A stretch of DNA of 64,000 bases from Prochilodus magdalenae (taxonomy: Eukaryota > Chordata > Actinopteri > Characiformes > Prochilodontidae). This document shows positions 1 through 25,029 of this stretch, piece after piece. The notes under the pieces are model-generated. The model was not told where the DNA came from and made no database searches. It saw only the letters and a program-made list of their open reading frames with translations. Location: assembly GCA_024036415.1 (NCBI GenBank), contig JAMWET010001089.1, positions 214,501 through 278,500 on the forward strand, read 5' to 3'. A program made the position numbers and the translations under genes. The stretch's first letter is position 1, and each line of letters begins with the position of its first letter.

Positions 1-255
1 TTCCCAACATTGGAGAAAGTTCTTACCTGAACTCTTTTAGCATGCTGAATTCACACTCTACTCTATTTACTCCTGTTCACTCTGGAGTTGCTTGTGTGCA
101 CCATGTAACGTCATGCCTTGGGTTTAAAGGGGATGAATAGGAAGCGGCCAGGTTGCCTGTTCACTAGCTACACATCACGTGTCAGATGCTTTCCGACAGA
201 TCGGAGCCTATTGTAAAATTCAGTTTCATAACTTCAGCTCATCGAATATTTTTGA

Positions 256-3477
<3,222 letters not shown>

Positions 3478-3673
3478 ATACCATGTACAGTAACGATTAA
3501 GGCTGTGAAGCTAAAAGCATTATAGTAGCTGAAGTGAAGCTGAAGAACCCCTGCAGACTTGGTGCTAACATTTACAAATCATTATCATAGTGTGCAGGAG
3601 CATGAAGCCACTTAATTATCTTCCTTATTTTAAGTTCTTGTTTCGGAATATTTGCCTTGTTTTATATTTTATA

Positions 3674-3676
<3 letters not shown>

Positions 3677-3711
<35 letters not shown>
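3677..3711. repeat. (GT)n microsatellite in the GRK 3' UTR
   Basis: About 17 GT dinucleotides followed by a short TA run. It lies between the kinase stop codon (3475-3477) and the probable poly(A) signal near 3766. Confidence 0.9.
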
Positions 3712-3719
<8 letters not shown>

Positions 3720-3765
3720 GACTGAAACTCTGTGAAACCTTTGTGTACATTTTGCCTTTTTCTCT

Positions 3766-3771
3766 AATAAA
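3766..3771 (+). terminator. Poly(A) signal AATAAA of the GRK gene
   Basis: AATAAA lies about 290 bp after the stop codon and is followed within 20-35 bp by T/GT-rich sequence (ATGTATTTGTATTTTATT). It is the best candidate for the 3' end, placing cleavage near 3785-3795. Confidence 0.6.
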
Positions 3772-3841
3772 CGTTAATGCTAACTAATGTATTTGTATTT
3801 TATTAAAAAAATTAAAAAATACAGTTTAAATTTAGATTTAC

Positions 3842-3847
3842 TTTATT
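3842..3847 (-). terminator. Candidate poly(A) signal of ash2l (minus strand)
   Basis: TTTATT on the plus strand is AATAAA on the minus strand, about 570 bp beyond the ash2l stop codon. A second candidate lies at 3798-3803. Either would end ash2l within tens of bases of the convergent GRK transcript end. Confidence 0.45.
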
Positions 3848-4418
3848 AAAACGAGTTTTAGTAAAAAAAAAAAAAAATGAGAATATGGAAACATCAAAAT
3901 GAATTAAATTTTACATCTAGATAAACAACTGTAAAGAAACTTACAGAGCAAGTTAGAAACGCAAGACAGGATTTAAAGAAAAGATGGAAATACTAAAACG
4001 TGTCTTGAGAACAAAACAATGGCACACAAACTTCATGTAAATCACAGCAACACTCACTGTTATTCATCTTCAGGTTTTCATCCTAAATACGTCTGATGTC
4101 TTACTAAAGGCGTTTATGTATTTTGACTCAAACTGGTTCATCCATTTACAACACAGTCCCAGTACTGTGGTTTATAGTAACAGTAACGAAAGACAGAACA
4201 AGCCAAAGTCAACAAATAATTCTTTGAACTTCAGTTTTACTCATCTATGAAGACTTCACAAATGAAGAACAACAACCGGTTTGAGGATTTGCGTGGAAGC
4301 GAAACGGTGAAACTGGTCCATGCGCTGTATGAAGAAGCTGTGTGCTGTGCGGATAATAGCTCCTGGCCATGGGGTTTGGCATCAAATCATATTTCTAGAG
4401 ACAGTATTAGAGCAGCGC

Positions 4419-14574
<10,156 letters not shown>

Positions 14575-14690
14575 GTTTAAAACGGAATCTCGTGGGGAAA
14601 TCTCGCGAGCGAACGAGCCAAAGACGCTGCCCCCTATCGGCGAGAGCGAGAAGTAGCAAAGGAGCGAAAGGGCGAAGCACAGTACAGGAG
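14575..14690 (-). promoter_or_regulatory. Probable ash2l 5' UTR and promoter
   Basis: The stretch immediately upstream of the ash2l start codon is richer in C, G and CpG (TCTCGCGAGCGAACGAG, CTATCGGCGAGAGCGAG) than its surroundings, as expected for a housekeeping promoter. TCTCGCGAG is a palindromic element known from TATA-less vertebrate promoters. No TATA box was seen. Confidence 0.6.
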
Positions 14691-15055
14691 CAAAAGAAAG
14701 GGGGACGAAAGAAATGGCTGAAGACAGAAAGAGTGTCAGAAACACCAATATAGAGAAAAAAGAAAGAGTAAAAAAGAAAGCTATGAAGAAAGAAAGAAAG
14801 AAAGAAAAGCGGTAACACAATTATTATAGATTATAGAAAGAAATAAATGATTAAAGAAAGAAATAGCAAAAAAGGAAGAAAAATAGCAAACAAGGTAAAG
14901 CTGGACAAGAAAGACCCTATAACAAAAAAAGTGAAACAAGAAAAAGAGAAAAAACAACATAATGAAAAAAAGAAGAAAAGAAAAAGAAAGAAAAAAAACA
15001 AAAATAGAAAGAAAGAAAGAAAGAAAGAAGTAAGAGCAAAATAAAGAATAAGTAA
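14690..15055. repeat. Polypurine (GAAA)n-rich tract upstream of ash2l
   Basis: About 360 bp of mostly A and G on the plus strand, including (GAAA)n runs near 14790 and 15010. It adjoins the ash2l promoter. Long Lys/Arg or Phe/Leu/Ser-rich open frames here are by-products of the composition. Confidence 0.85.
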
Positions 15056-15611
15056 ATAAAGGAAAGTACTGGTAAAAGAAGCAAACCGAGAAAGACTAAA
15101 AGAAATGAAGACACAAAGTATGAGTGACAGAAATAAATTAAGAAAGCAAAAGAGCAAAATATTCTTAATCTGCATCTTTTCTGTGTCCACTGCTGTTGTG
15201 CTTTAATCTTCATAACGTCCATTTAAAACAGTAATGGAAATATGGCAGGGGTAAAACAGTAAAGTTTATTATTAGTATTATATTCAGAAACCCAAACATT
15301 AGAGCACTGCATGTCCCAAAGTGATCCAGGGCTTCAGTCTGTAAGCAATGAAAGCAGTGAAGTATAATCACAGGCTGCATCTGTCTGATGGGGAAACAGC
15401 TTGCTGCAGGTGGTTGTAGTCTCTGCTTGTTGTGACTAAGAATTTCAGATCAAAGTCCTTGGCATTACACCTTCAGTTATTCAAGGGTTTTCTCTGAAAC
15501 ATTCATCAGAGTTTAAGTAGAATACTTAATAGTGGAGTTTGACAGCACACTTGATGTTATCATAACAAAAGACAACCTTTCATTATCACACATGAGGAAA
15601 CTTGCACCATT

Positions 15612-16351
15612 ACAGCAGAATATACAGTAAACAGATACAGAGCAATATACAGTAAACAGATACAGAGCAATATACAGTAATCAGAGAGAGCAATATACAG
15701 TAAACAGATACAGAGCAATATAGAGTAAACAGATACAGAGCAATATAGAGTAAACAGATACAGAGCAGTATACAGAAAACACATAGAGAGCAATATATAG
15801 TAAACAGATACAGAGCAATATAGAGTAAACAGATAGAGAGCAATATACAGTAAACAGAGAGAGCAATATACTGTAAACAGATACAGAGCAATATGCAGTA
15901 AACAGATAGAGAGCAATATACTGTAAACAGAGAGAGCAATATACAGTAAACAGATACAGAGCAGTATACAGTAAACAGAGAGAGCAATATACAGTAAACA
16001 GATAGAGAGCAATATACAGTAAACAGATACAGAGCAGTATACAGTAAACAGATAGAGCAATATACAGTAAACAGATAGAGAGCAATATACAGTAAACAGA
16101 TACAGAGCAATATACTGTAAACAGATACAGAGCAATATACAGTAAACAGAGAGAGCAAGATACTGTAAACAGATACAGAGCAATATACAGTAAACAGAGA
16201 GAGCAATATACTGTAAACAGAGAGAGCAATATACAGTAAACAGATACAGAGCAGTATACAGTAAACAGAGAGAGCAATATACTGTAAACAGATACAGAGC
16301 AATATACAGTAAACAGAGAGAGCAATATAGAGTAAACAGATACAGAGCAAT
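15612..16351. repeat. Minisatellite array 1, alternating 25/23-bp units
   Basis: Two unit types, ACAGTAAACAGATACAGAGC plus AATAT (25 bp) and ACAGTAAACAGAGAGAGC plus AATAT (23 bp), are interleaved with variants carrying TAGAG or TACTG. The array lacks stop codons in all minus-strand frames, which explains the very long Leu/Tyr/Cys-rich frames; they are not genes. Confidence 0.95.
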
Positions 16352-16925
16352 ATTCAATTCAATTCAATTCAATTCAACTTTATTGTCATTATACCAATAC
16401 AGGGTTGTACAGTATAACGAAACACGGTCATGCTCCTTCTCCAGTGCAGTGAATAATGTGTGTGTATATATATATAAATAGTGTAGTGCAATGACAATAG
16501 ACAAAAAACAATGTGTGCAAACAGACAATAGACAAAACAATGTGTGCAAACAGACAATAGACAAAACAATGTGTGCAAACAGTACAGTATGTGTACAATA
16601 TGTGTACAGGACATGTGCAAAGAGTGCAAAGAGTAGCGCAGTATCAGTAAGTATGTGGTTTAAACAGTATGAATATATAAAGTGTACAGTGCAGGTGGGA
16701 AAATAATGTTCAGTAACAGCCAAATGCTTGTACAGATGTTCAGTATAGATAATAAATATGGATAAATAAGAACAAAATAAAAACCAAACTGGATGTTCAA
16801 GTATACAGGTTGAGTTAAAGTGCGGTGCAAACAGTGAGGTAGAGGAACTACAAATCAGTAGCAGTCTTTAGTGGTGTAGTCATGTTCTGTTAGGCGCTGC
16901 TGGTGTGACTAGTTTGACAGCTCTA
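16352..16925 (-). mobile_element. LINE 3' end with (GAATT)n tail, copy 1
   Basis: Read on the minus strand, this is a 3'-UTR-like segment ending AATGACAATAAAGTTGAATT followed by GAATT repeats, the form of a non-LTR retrotransposon tail. No reverse transcriptase remains. Internally it carries three copies of a 29-bp repeat (CAATGTGTGCAAACAGACAA...) at about 16509-16580. It is nearly identical to 17691-18237. Confidence 0.75.
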
Positions 16926-17017
16926 GGGTAGAAAATATACAGTATAAATATATAATATACAGTATATATTATATATTATATAAAAATATATAATATACTG
17001 TATAAATATACAATATA

Positions 17018-17690
17018 CAGTAAACAGAGAGAGCAATATAGAGTAAACAGATACAGAGCAATATACAGTAAACAGAGAGAGCAATATAGAGTAAACAGAT
17101 AGAGAGCAATATACTGTAAACAGAGAGAACAATATACTGTAAACAGATACAGAGCAATATACAGTAAACAGAGAGAACAATATACTGTAAACAGATACAG
17201 AGCAATATACTGTAAACAGATACAGAGCAATATAGAGTAAACAGATACAGAGCAATATGCAGTAAACACATAGAGAGCAATATACTGTAAACAGAGAGAG
17301 CAATATACAGTAAATAGATACAGAGCAGTATACAGTAAACAGAGAGAGCAATATACTGTAAACAGATACAGAGCAATATACGGTAAACAGATACAGAGCA
17401 ATATAGAGTAAACAGAGAGAACAATATACTGTAAACAGATACAGAGCAATATACAGTAAACAGAGAGAGCAAGATACTGTAAACAGATACAGAGCAATAT
17501 ACAGTAAACAGAGAGAGCAAGATACTGTAAACAGATACAGAGCAATATACTGTAAACAGAGAGAGCAATATACAGTAAACAGATACAGAGCAGTATACAG
17601 TAAACAGAGAGAGCAATATACTGTAAACAGATACAGAGCAATATACAGTAAACAGAGAGAGCAATATAGAGTAAACAGATACAGAGCAAT
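17018..17690. repeat. Minisatellite array 2, same units as array 1
   Basis: The units match 15612-16351. The array is preceded by a short TATA-rich spacer (16926-17017) which is repeated at 18238-18325. The array ends in the same ACAGAGCAATATTCAATTC junction as array 1. Confidence 0.95.
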
Positions 17691-18237
17691 ATTCAATTCA
17701 ATTCAATTCAATTCAACTTTATTGTCATTATACCAATACAGGGTTGTACAGTATAACGAAACACGGTCATGCTCCTTCTCCAGTGCAGTGAATAATGTGT
17801 GTGTATATATATATAAATAGTGTAGTGCAATGACAATAGACAAAAAACAATGTGTGCAAACAGACAATAGACAAAACAATGTGTGCAAACAGTACAGTAT
17901 GTGTACAATATGTGTACAGGACATGTGCAAAGAGTGCAAAGAGTAGCGCAGTATCAGTAAGTATGTGGTTTAAACAGTATGAATATATAAAGTGTACAGT
18001 GCAGGTGGGAAAATAATGTTCAGTAACAGCCAAATGCTTGTACAGATGTTCAGTATAGATAATAAATATGGATAAATAAGAACAAAATAAAAACCAAACT
18101 GGATGTTCAAGTATACAGGTTGAGTTAAAGTGCGGTGCAAACAGTGAGGTAGAGGAACTACAAATCAGTAGCAGTCTTTAGTGGTGTAGTCATGTTCTGT
18201 TAGGCGCTGCTGGTGTGACTAGTTTGACAGCTCTAGG
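17691..18237 (-). mobile_element. LINE 3' end with (GAATT)n tail, copy 2
   Basis: It matches 16352-16925 almost base for base by eye, except for one fewer 29-bp internal repeat. The offset from copy 1 is 1339 bp before and 1310 bp after that repeat. The minisatellite and tail were therefore duplicated together. Confidence 0.8.
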
Positions 18238-18325
18238 GTAGAAAATATACAGTATAAATATATAATATACAGTATATATTATATATTATATAAAAATATA
18301 TAATATACTGTATAAATATACAATA

Positions 18326-18885
18326 TACAGTAAACAGAGAGAGCAATATACTGTAAACAGATACAGAGCAATATACTGTAAACAGATACAGAGCAATATA
18401 GAGTAAACAGAGAGAGCAATATAGAGTAAACAGATAGAGAGCAATATACTGTAAACAGATACAGAGCAATATACAGTAAACAGATACAGAGCAATATAGA
18501 GTAAACAGAGAGAACAATATACTGTAAACAGATACAGAGCAATATACAGTAAACAGATACAGAGCAATATAGAGTAAACAGATAGAGAGCAATATACTGT
18601 AAACAGATACAGAGCAATATACTGTAAACAGATACAGAGCAATATACAGTAAACAGAGAGAGCAATATACTGTAAACAGATACAGAGCAATATACAGTAA
18701 ACAGAGAGAGCAATATAGAGTAAACAGATAGAGAGCAATATACTGTAAACAGATACAGAGCAATATACAGTAAACAGATACAGAGCAATATACAGTAAAC
18801 AGATACAGAGCAATATAGAGTAAACAGATAAAGAGCAATATACTGTAAACAGATACAGAGCAATTTCCAAAAAACAGATACAGAG
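18326..18885. repeat. Minisatellite array 3, same units as arrays 1 and 2
   Basis: It continues directly from the TATA-rich spacer and decays at its right edge, where units read CAATTTCCAAAAAACAGATA before unique sequence resumes. Confidence 0.95.
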
Positions 18886-18899
18886 CAAAAGGTAGACTA

Positions 18900-20770
18900 A
18901 AGTGCAAGTTATACAAAATATAAGAAATGATAAAAATATGATTGTTAGGCAAAAATAAAATACAACACAAAAGTACATGTGTAATTACACAGATATATAT
19001 TGCACAGTTACTGAAAGAGTTATTGCAGAGTTACATTCTCTTATACCATTTTCATTGTACAGTGCAACTGCTTGTTTCTTTGTGCATATGACAATAAACA
19101 CTTGGATACTGATGATCACCTTACTACTGAGGTATAGTCAGTCGGAGTATGTGAATTATAGTGATGTTAGCAGTCAGTACAAGATGTATACAGGTGGTAT
19201 ACAGGTAGTATACAGGTGATGAGGTGCAGCATTGAGTTTAATAATGATAGTAAGTGTCTGATGTTCTGCTTGGGGAGGTGCCGGTTAAAGGTTTTGAACG
19301 AGCAATAATCGCGCAAAGCTGTGCAAAGCTATATACCTGTTTTAGAAATCATCAGGCACTCTATATCATAGTCAAACAGTGTTCTGCTTTTGGTTAGTCA
19401 GCATGACATTCAGTGTCAGACTAGACAGCTCTTGGGCATATTAGGGGACAAATTGCACTGTTTTGGATGATCCAATGGGTCTTATAAACATGTGCCTGGG
19501 GACTCGAGCTAATTAGAGCCCATGCAAGTGACTGAAAGAAAATCTTAACATCTGTTGTGACTCAGGATGGGAGTAATTTTACTAACGGCACAGCAAAAAA
19601 AAGAACAAATCTCAATTTATATTTTCTGATCCACTGTCTACTGTTACCTCGATCAAGCTTTCAGGTGTCTAAAAAGTGAGTTGTTCCTTTAAATGTACTT
19701 ATAATGTAACGTAATATTAAAAGGAGATCTATAAAGAAACCTGTACTCTCCAAACACATGCACCCAAAGACCAATACCTGGTGACTAGCCTCACCCACTT
19801 TAACCCAATCCATTAGATGTGTATCACTTATGATGCGTAACCAGGAGCGAATAGTGAGAAGCGGATATTCAAATATAAAAAACTCTTCCACAGCTAGATC
19901 TACCTTTGTATGCTAATTAGCCACCCATGCTAGCTTTCCAAAGCGAAACCTGTTTTTTTTTAGAATTGTGAACGCAACACAAAGATATTTGTGAGCAGAT
20001 ACATGTCTGTGTTTGAAAAGAGAAATGCATTTATCGCTTCTATCGCTTGGACTTTCACTGCTCATCTAACACACTTGGCTCTAAAGCTGCCATTGTGAAT
20101 AACTGCCTGAGATGGGCACTTTTAAAACTCGTATCAGTAAATTGTCAGGTAGACAGAAGCTACATCGAAATACACTCCGCACTAAGGTTCTTCCAATTAG
20201 GACTAGACCTTCTAAAAATGGCAACTCTCCATACTGCCATACCAACCCTAATGCTAACCCACTCCAAATAAACTCGGGGCTTTCGCTTCTCAACCAGTTA
20301 GATTTGGTTGCTTGCCTGTTCTAATCACCCTCACTATACGTCAAATCTGTCCCAAAAGATGTTTGTTCAGAAGAGACACAAGGCCGTACATTAGTTTTAC
20401 ACTGCTGCACTTTGGCCATTCTCTTTGACCATCCTCTCTCATAAGGAACTTGGACTTTCTTGGATCCTCAATGAGCATCGAAGCATGATTGTATCACCTG
20501 TTTAAGATCAACTTTTCTGAGTCAAACACCAAAGGTTTAGACATATCTACTTATAGAAGGTTACTATTTTAGAATAAAAGTGAAGACATCAAACTATAAA
20601 ATAGCACTAATGGAATTATGCAGTCCACCTTAAAAACTCCAAAGGTTTGGCGGCAGGTTTCTTAACTTGCAATGGAGGTTAATTTATATATTTGCATTAC
20701 ACGAAATATCATGAATATGTTGCCTAATGCCTGATACATTACTTGTGAAAAGGTTTTGGCTTCAAATGTA
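18900..20770. other. Intergenic, no feature recognised
   Basis: AT-rich sequence with only short, unsupported open frames on both strands. A few CAGGTGGTATA/CAGGTAGTATA short repeats lie at 19190-19220. No exon, RNA gene or clear repeat boundary was identified. Confidence 0.6.
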
Positions 20771-20774
20771 CTTT

Positions 20775-21105
20775 TAAATATACTTTTTGTATACCTGTAG
20801 TGCATGTATTCCATGTCCTGTATATACCCTGCATCTCTCTCATCTACCTCAGCCTTACCATAGTGCTATCTGGAAATGTGTACATCTGCATATATCATTG
20901 TATTTATTCATAACTTTTATTCATAACTGTAAATTAGTATAAACAGAGATTTGGTGCTTAGTACTGTAAATATTTATTGTCTAATATATTTTTTATATGT
21001 TTGTATTGAAGTACTGTAAGGGACTACGCACCTAAGTTTTTCACTCACCTTCACACCTGTGAAAACGTGATGTGACAATAAAAATAATTTGATTTGATTA
21101 AATGT
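20775..21105 (+). mobile_element. LINE 3' end (L2-like family), plus orientation
   Basis: This is the reverse complement of the tail at about 32160-32430. Both share TACCTCAGCCTTACCATAGT, CACCTAAGTTTTTCACTCAC and GTGATGTGACAATAAAAAT. It ends in a TTTGATTTGATT tail, typical of a 5'-truncated retrotransposon. No coding part is present. Confidence 0.75.
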
Positions 21106-21265
21106 ATTTATGATGCTGGGCATTGTAGGGAAAAATAATATTCTATTTTACTGTTAGTAACAATACAAACTTCAGAAAACATGCTTTACTGTTAGTTTTG
21201 GATATTAAACAAAATGCCACCATAGAGAAGATAATTATAGCTATTGGTATTTTAGACTAATAAAA

Positions 21266-21342
21266 TATATTATATTATATTATATTATATTATATTATAT
21301 TATATTATATTATATTATATTATATTATATTATATTATATTA
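21266..21342. repeat. (TATAT)n pentanucleotide microsatellite
   Basis: About 15 uninterrupted units of a TTATA pentamer, flanked by ordinary intergenic sequence. Confidence 0.95.
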
Positions 21343-21349
21343 TTAGTGA

Positions 21350-22735
21350 TGTTACTTTTCCAATAAAAAAAAAAAAATCATTTAGCCCTTTAACTGGTGC
21401 TTGAGGAGATGATAGTGTCCTTTTAGAATTATTGGACCAAATGTCACTGACTTTCAAACGCATCGTAAACCTGTAAAACGCAGTTTAAACAACTATTACT
21501 ACTAAAAGTGCTATTGTCGTGTTAAAAGTACATGCCAATTATTACAGAGACTGTTGTTAAACGTGGCAGCCAGACAACCGACGAGGGAATTACACTGTTT
21601 GCAGAATGTAAAATGCGGCTCGGAGAATGCAGGGGGATTGTTAAAGTACATGATTGTTTGCGTGTCTTCCTCTGTGATCTATTGTTGGCCATCTGTGAAG
21701 TGTGGACAATGCTGGGGGTGGGTTGGAGGGCTTGGTTTGTGTTACAGTCTGTAATGAAATACCCCCTTTGTACTCGGTCTGAATGAAGGAAGACTTTAAA
21801 AGAGTCTGCTTAACCTCTCACCATGATACAATTGTGTAGCTTTACCCTCCGTTTTGCTTTTAGTGAATGCCTCAAGTCTTCTCTTTGTTTTCCAGCACAC
21901 TTTCACTCTGCCTGAAAGCAAGCCATTCCTTTAAGTGGAATTCAACCAATTTCTCAAAACGGCTGCATAAATAAACCTTTAAGATATGTCTAAGTGATCT
22001 AATGTGAAGTGTCAGAATTGTTCATAGTGGTGGTGACAGGAACCAGACTGTATATGCTGCCTGAAACATGAACATTATTTTTTGCAGCGAAAACTATGGG
22101 ACTAAAACTCTTCAGATTGGCATCGATATTGCTATATCATGAGTTACAACAGAACAGCAAGATATAAGTCAGTAAAGAATACAGCAACCATCTCCTTTGA
22201 AGGCCTTGGAGAAGATGTTCTTGGTCTTCCTGGGTTCAGTAAGGCCAGGAGTTATCAATTCGTTCCATGCTGACCAAATGACCAAAATGACCAAATGCAC
22301 CATTTCCTAATGGGTCAATACTAAAGTCCACTAAGTAAAGTAGATGTTAGCATGATTATACCTATGTGTCTTAACTTTAATTCCCATGGCCAAGATTAAA
22401 GAACCTACAACTAATTAACTTCTTATGCCACGAGAGCTCATATGCAGGTCCACATTATCAGTGTCATATCTACATCACATCTACATGCCTTATAGATTAT
22501 CATAATAGCAGTTATGGTATAAGAGGTCTGTGGAGTTTTGAAGGAGTAAATATCTAGAGAAAAGCTAAAGGAACCTGAAATGACCAGTGTACATGATTAC
22601 AAGCAGGCCCAATCAACTTCTCAAACATGATTATAAATGCACAGTCATCAGGCACACCACAGTTCGTACACCCAGCAATTTGAATGCAGAAGAAACCAAA
22701 AACATTAGTTCTATATAAGCAGCACTACTGCCTTA
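21350..22735. other. Intergenic, mostly unrecognised
   Basis: A single arm of the GGTGGTGATAGGAACCA repeat family lies at 22026-22047. The rest shows no gene or repeat I can name. The 84-codon frame at 21532-21786 has no recognisable domain. Confidence 0.55.
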
Positions 22736-22880
22736 CACTAGAGTGTAATGTTACCCTCATCACACGCTTATCCTTCTGGGTCTATGGGGTCCTGACGCCT
22801 ATCCCAGTCTTCAGTGGGTGGAAGGCAGGAAACAACAGGGACAGGCCAACAGTCCATTGCAGGACAGACACACAGACATA

Positions 22881-23857
22881 CAGTGGGGTGCGAAAGTTTG
22901 GGCAGCATTGTTAATTTTCCTGATTTACCTTTATAAAGCATTGATTGTTTGGATTAAAAAATTGCGTTAAATATATCATATAGGGGACAAACACAGTGAT
23001 ATTTGAGAAGTGAAATGAAGTTTATATGATTTACAGAAAGTGTGCAATAATTGGTTAAACAAAAGTAGGCAGGTGCATAAATTTGGTTTGGTAAGTTCAG
23101 TGACACTTGACCTCCATACACAGGTGACTCCATTTAAGAGAAAGGGTATTTAAGGGGGGCAATTGTACGTTTTTCTCCTCTTTGCATCTTCTCTGAAGAG
23201 TCGCAGCATGGGAGTCTCAAAACAACTTTCAAATGACCTGAAAACAAAGTTTGTTCACCTTCATGGTTTAGGGAAAGGATACAGAAAGCTATCTCAGAGA
23301 TTTCAGCTTTCAGTCTCCACTGTGAGAAACACTGTGAGAAAATGGAAGACCACAGGCACAGTTCAAGTCAAGGCTCGAAGTGGCAGACCAATAAAAATCT
23401 CAAATAAACAGAAGCGAAGGATGTTGAGAACAGTCAGAGTCAACCCACAGACCAGCACCAAAGACCTACAACATGATCTTGCTGCTGATGGAGTCACTGT
23501 GCATCGTTCAACTACTCTGTGCACTTTACACAAGGAGATGCTGTATGGGAGAGTGATGCAGAGGAAGCCTTTTCTCCGCCCACATCACAAACAGAGCCGC
23601 TTGAGGTACGCTAAAGCACATTTGGACAAGCCAGCTTCATTTTGGAATAAGGTGCTGTGGACTGATGAAACTAAAGTAGATTAATTATTAAAATATTAAT
23701 TCTGTAAATCATATAAACTTCATTTCACTTCTCAAATATCACTGCGTTTGTCCCCTATATGATATATTTAACGGATTTTTTTTATCCAAACAATCAATGC
23801 TTTATAAAGGTAAATCAGGAAAATTAACAAGACTGCCCAAACTTTCGCACCCCACTG
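22881..23857 (+). mobile_element. Tc1/mariner transposon with long terminal inverted repeats, internally deleted
   Basis: The ends are CAGTGGGGTGCGAAAGTTTG and its inverse CAAACTTTCGCACCCCACTG, flanked by TA on both sides (22879-22880 and 23858-23859), the Tc1 target duplication. The inverted arms extend about 170-200 bp and share, for example, TGATATTTGAGAAGTGAAAT and its complement. The element is about 977 bp, shorter than a usual 1.2-1.6 kb Tc1 element, because the transposase C-terminal half is missing. Confidence 0.93.
23208..23684 (+). pseudogene. Tc1-like transposase, N-terminal part only
   Basis: The open frame from MGVSKQLS encodes 158 residues. It holds the paired-like helix-turn-helix DNA-binding region (GKGYRKLSQRFQLSVSTVRN, then a GRP motif in SGRPIKIS) and the start of the catalytic domain with the first acidic residue (VLWTDETKV). 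It stops directly after that, so the second and third catalytic acids of the DDE triad are absent. The protein could at most bind ends, not transpose. The TA duplications and intact arms suggest it moved using a transposase supplied in trans, or was deleted after insertion. Confidence 0.88.
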
Positions 23858-24064
23858 TACGTTTTCACACACACCCAAAACTAGGGGTGCAATTTAGCAT
23901 CTCCGATTCACCTGACATGTCTCTGGACTACAGGAGGAACCTGGAGCAGAAGAAACCCACACAGAAACAGGGAGAACATGCAAACTCCACAGAAAAAGGT
24001 TGCCCTGGCCTGGAATCAAACCCATAGTCTTCCTGCTGTGAGGCGACAACGTCTAAACAAATTT

Positions 24065-24745
24065 AAAATAGACCACTCACAAAAATCCTCACAAATGCAC
24101 CAAAAGCTGGTGTCGTTTTTCAATTCTTTCTCAACTAATCCTCATTTGAGTTTTTTTTTTTTTTTTGAGAAAACCTCACTCTAGAGGCTAACCCAGCACC
24201 ATGTGCCACCCCTCACCAATGTGACAGAATTCAGAAACCTTTTTTATGTTCATAAATGCTCTCTCACTACAATACCCAGCGTCTGTTATACAAATACTTC
24301 ATACACCTATTTAAAATCCCTGTGATGCCAACCAACCCTGACTACTGGCCTAGCCACTAAGTCACAGGCTTAGTGTAACTCTTACTTCGGTTGTGGAATA
24401 AAACTGCTAGGAAAGCAGGGATCCTGTATTAATCAGCACAAACCAGTTTCGTTTTACCCTTTCAGTTTGAGTGATCCATTCTCTCCATTGTAATGATGAT
24501 TTGAAGGCAGTTACTACAGTTATACGGCTGCAATAAGATATTCGGCATCCAAACAGTAACGTTAGCTGTCTTCTTCTGTTCTGTATTCACCAGCTAATGG
24601 GAAAAAACACATATGAAAAAGACCACCCTCAAAAATCCAACCAAAGCAGGTGTAATTTTCAGTTTTCCTCCACTATTCAAGATACTTCATCTAGAGGGAT
24701 TTTTTTCTAGCCTTGAAAGGGGATAACCTCACTCTAGAGGCTACT
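24065..24745. repeat. Two diverged direct copies of a short repeat
   Basis: Segments at about 24065-24190 and 24618-24745 share ordered blocks: GACCACTCACAAAAATCC / GACCACCCTCAAAAATCC, a GGTGT(C/A)(G/A)TTTT block, and CCTCACTCTAGAGGCTA. They lie about 550 bp apart in the same direction. Confidence 0.6.
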
Positions 24746-25029
24746 ACGACACAACTGTAAAGCATGTGTAGGTATGTTCACAACAAATGTAGCAACCGTC
24801 CCTTTAAATTTCAATGGGAGTTAATGAGATTCAGCCATTCGTGACCGTTGCTACTGGTCCATTCATCATGACATGTTCACACAATGTGAAGGGCAGCTGG
24901 CATTTTTAAACGGCCTTAAAATAAATAAGACAAAACAAGTTTGATATAGCAGCAATGATGTTCAGCCTCAAAAGAGCGCATCAATTACCCTCATAATCAG
25001 GTTAATAAGGTTAATCTATTTTACGGTTT

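Larger units (their letters stand above)
22738..24060 (-). mobile_element. Common fish SINE-like repeat split by a Tc1 element
   Basis: On the minus strand the right part begins with TCGCCTCACAGCAGGAAGAC and continues through GGAGTTTGCATGTTCTCCCT. The left part resumes with GCAATGGACTGTTGGCCTGT and GGGATAGGCGTCAGGACCCC. This matches a very widespread teleost interspersed repeat from memory. The two halves are separated by the Tc1 element at 22881-23857. Confidence 0.75.

Noticed and set aside
15612..18885. Possible CRISPR-like array of repeats and spacers
   Set aside because: The units are contiguous variants with no unique spacers, and the surroundings are vertebrate.
15560..18978. Very long minus-strand open frames (up to 265 codons) rich in Leu, Tyr, Cys and Ser, open in three frames at once
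   Set aside because: They are translations of the 25/23-bp minisatellite, which contains no stop in these frames. No start context, domain or codon bias is present.
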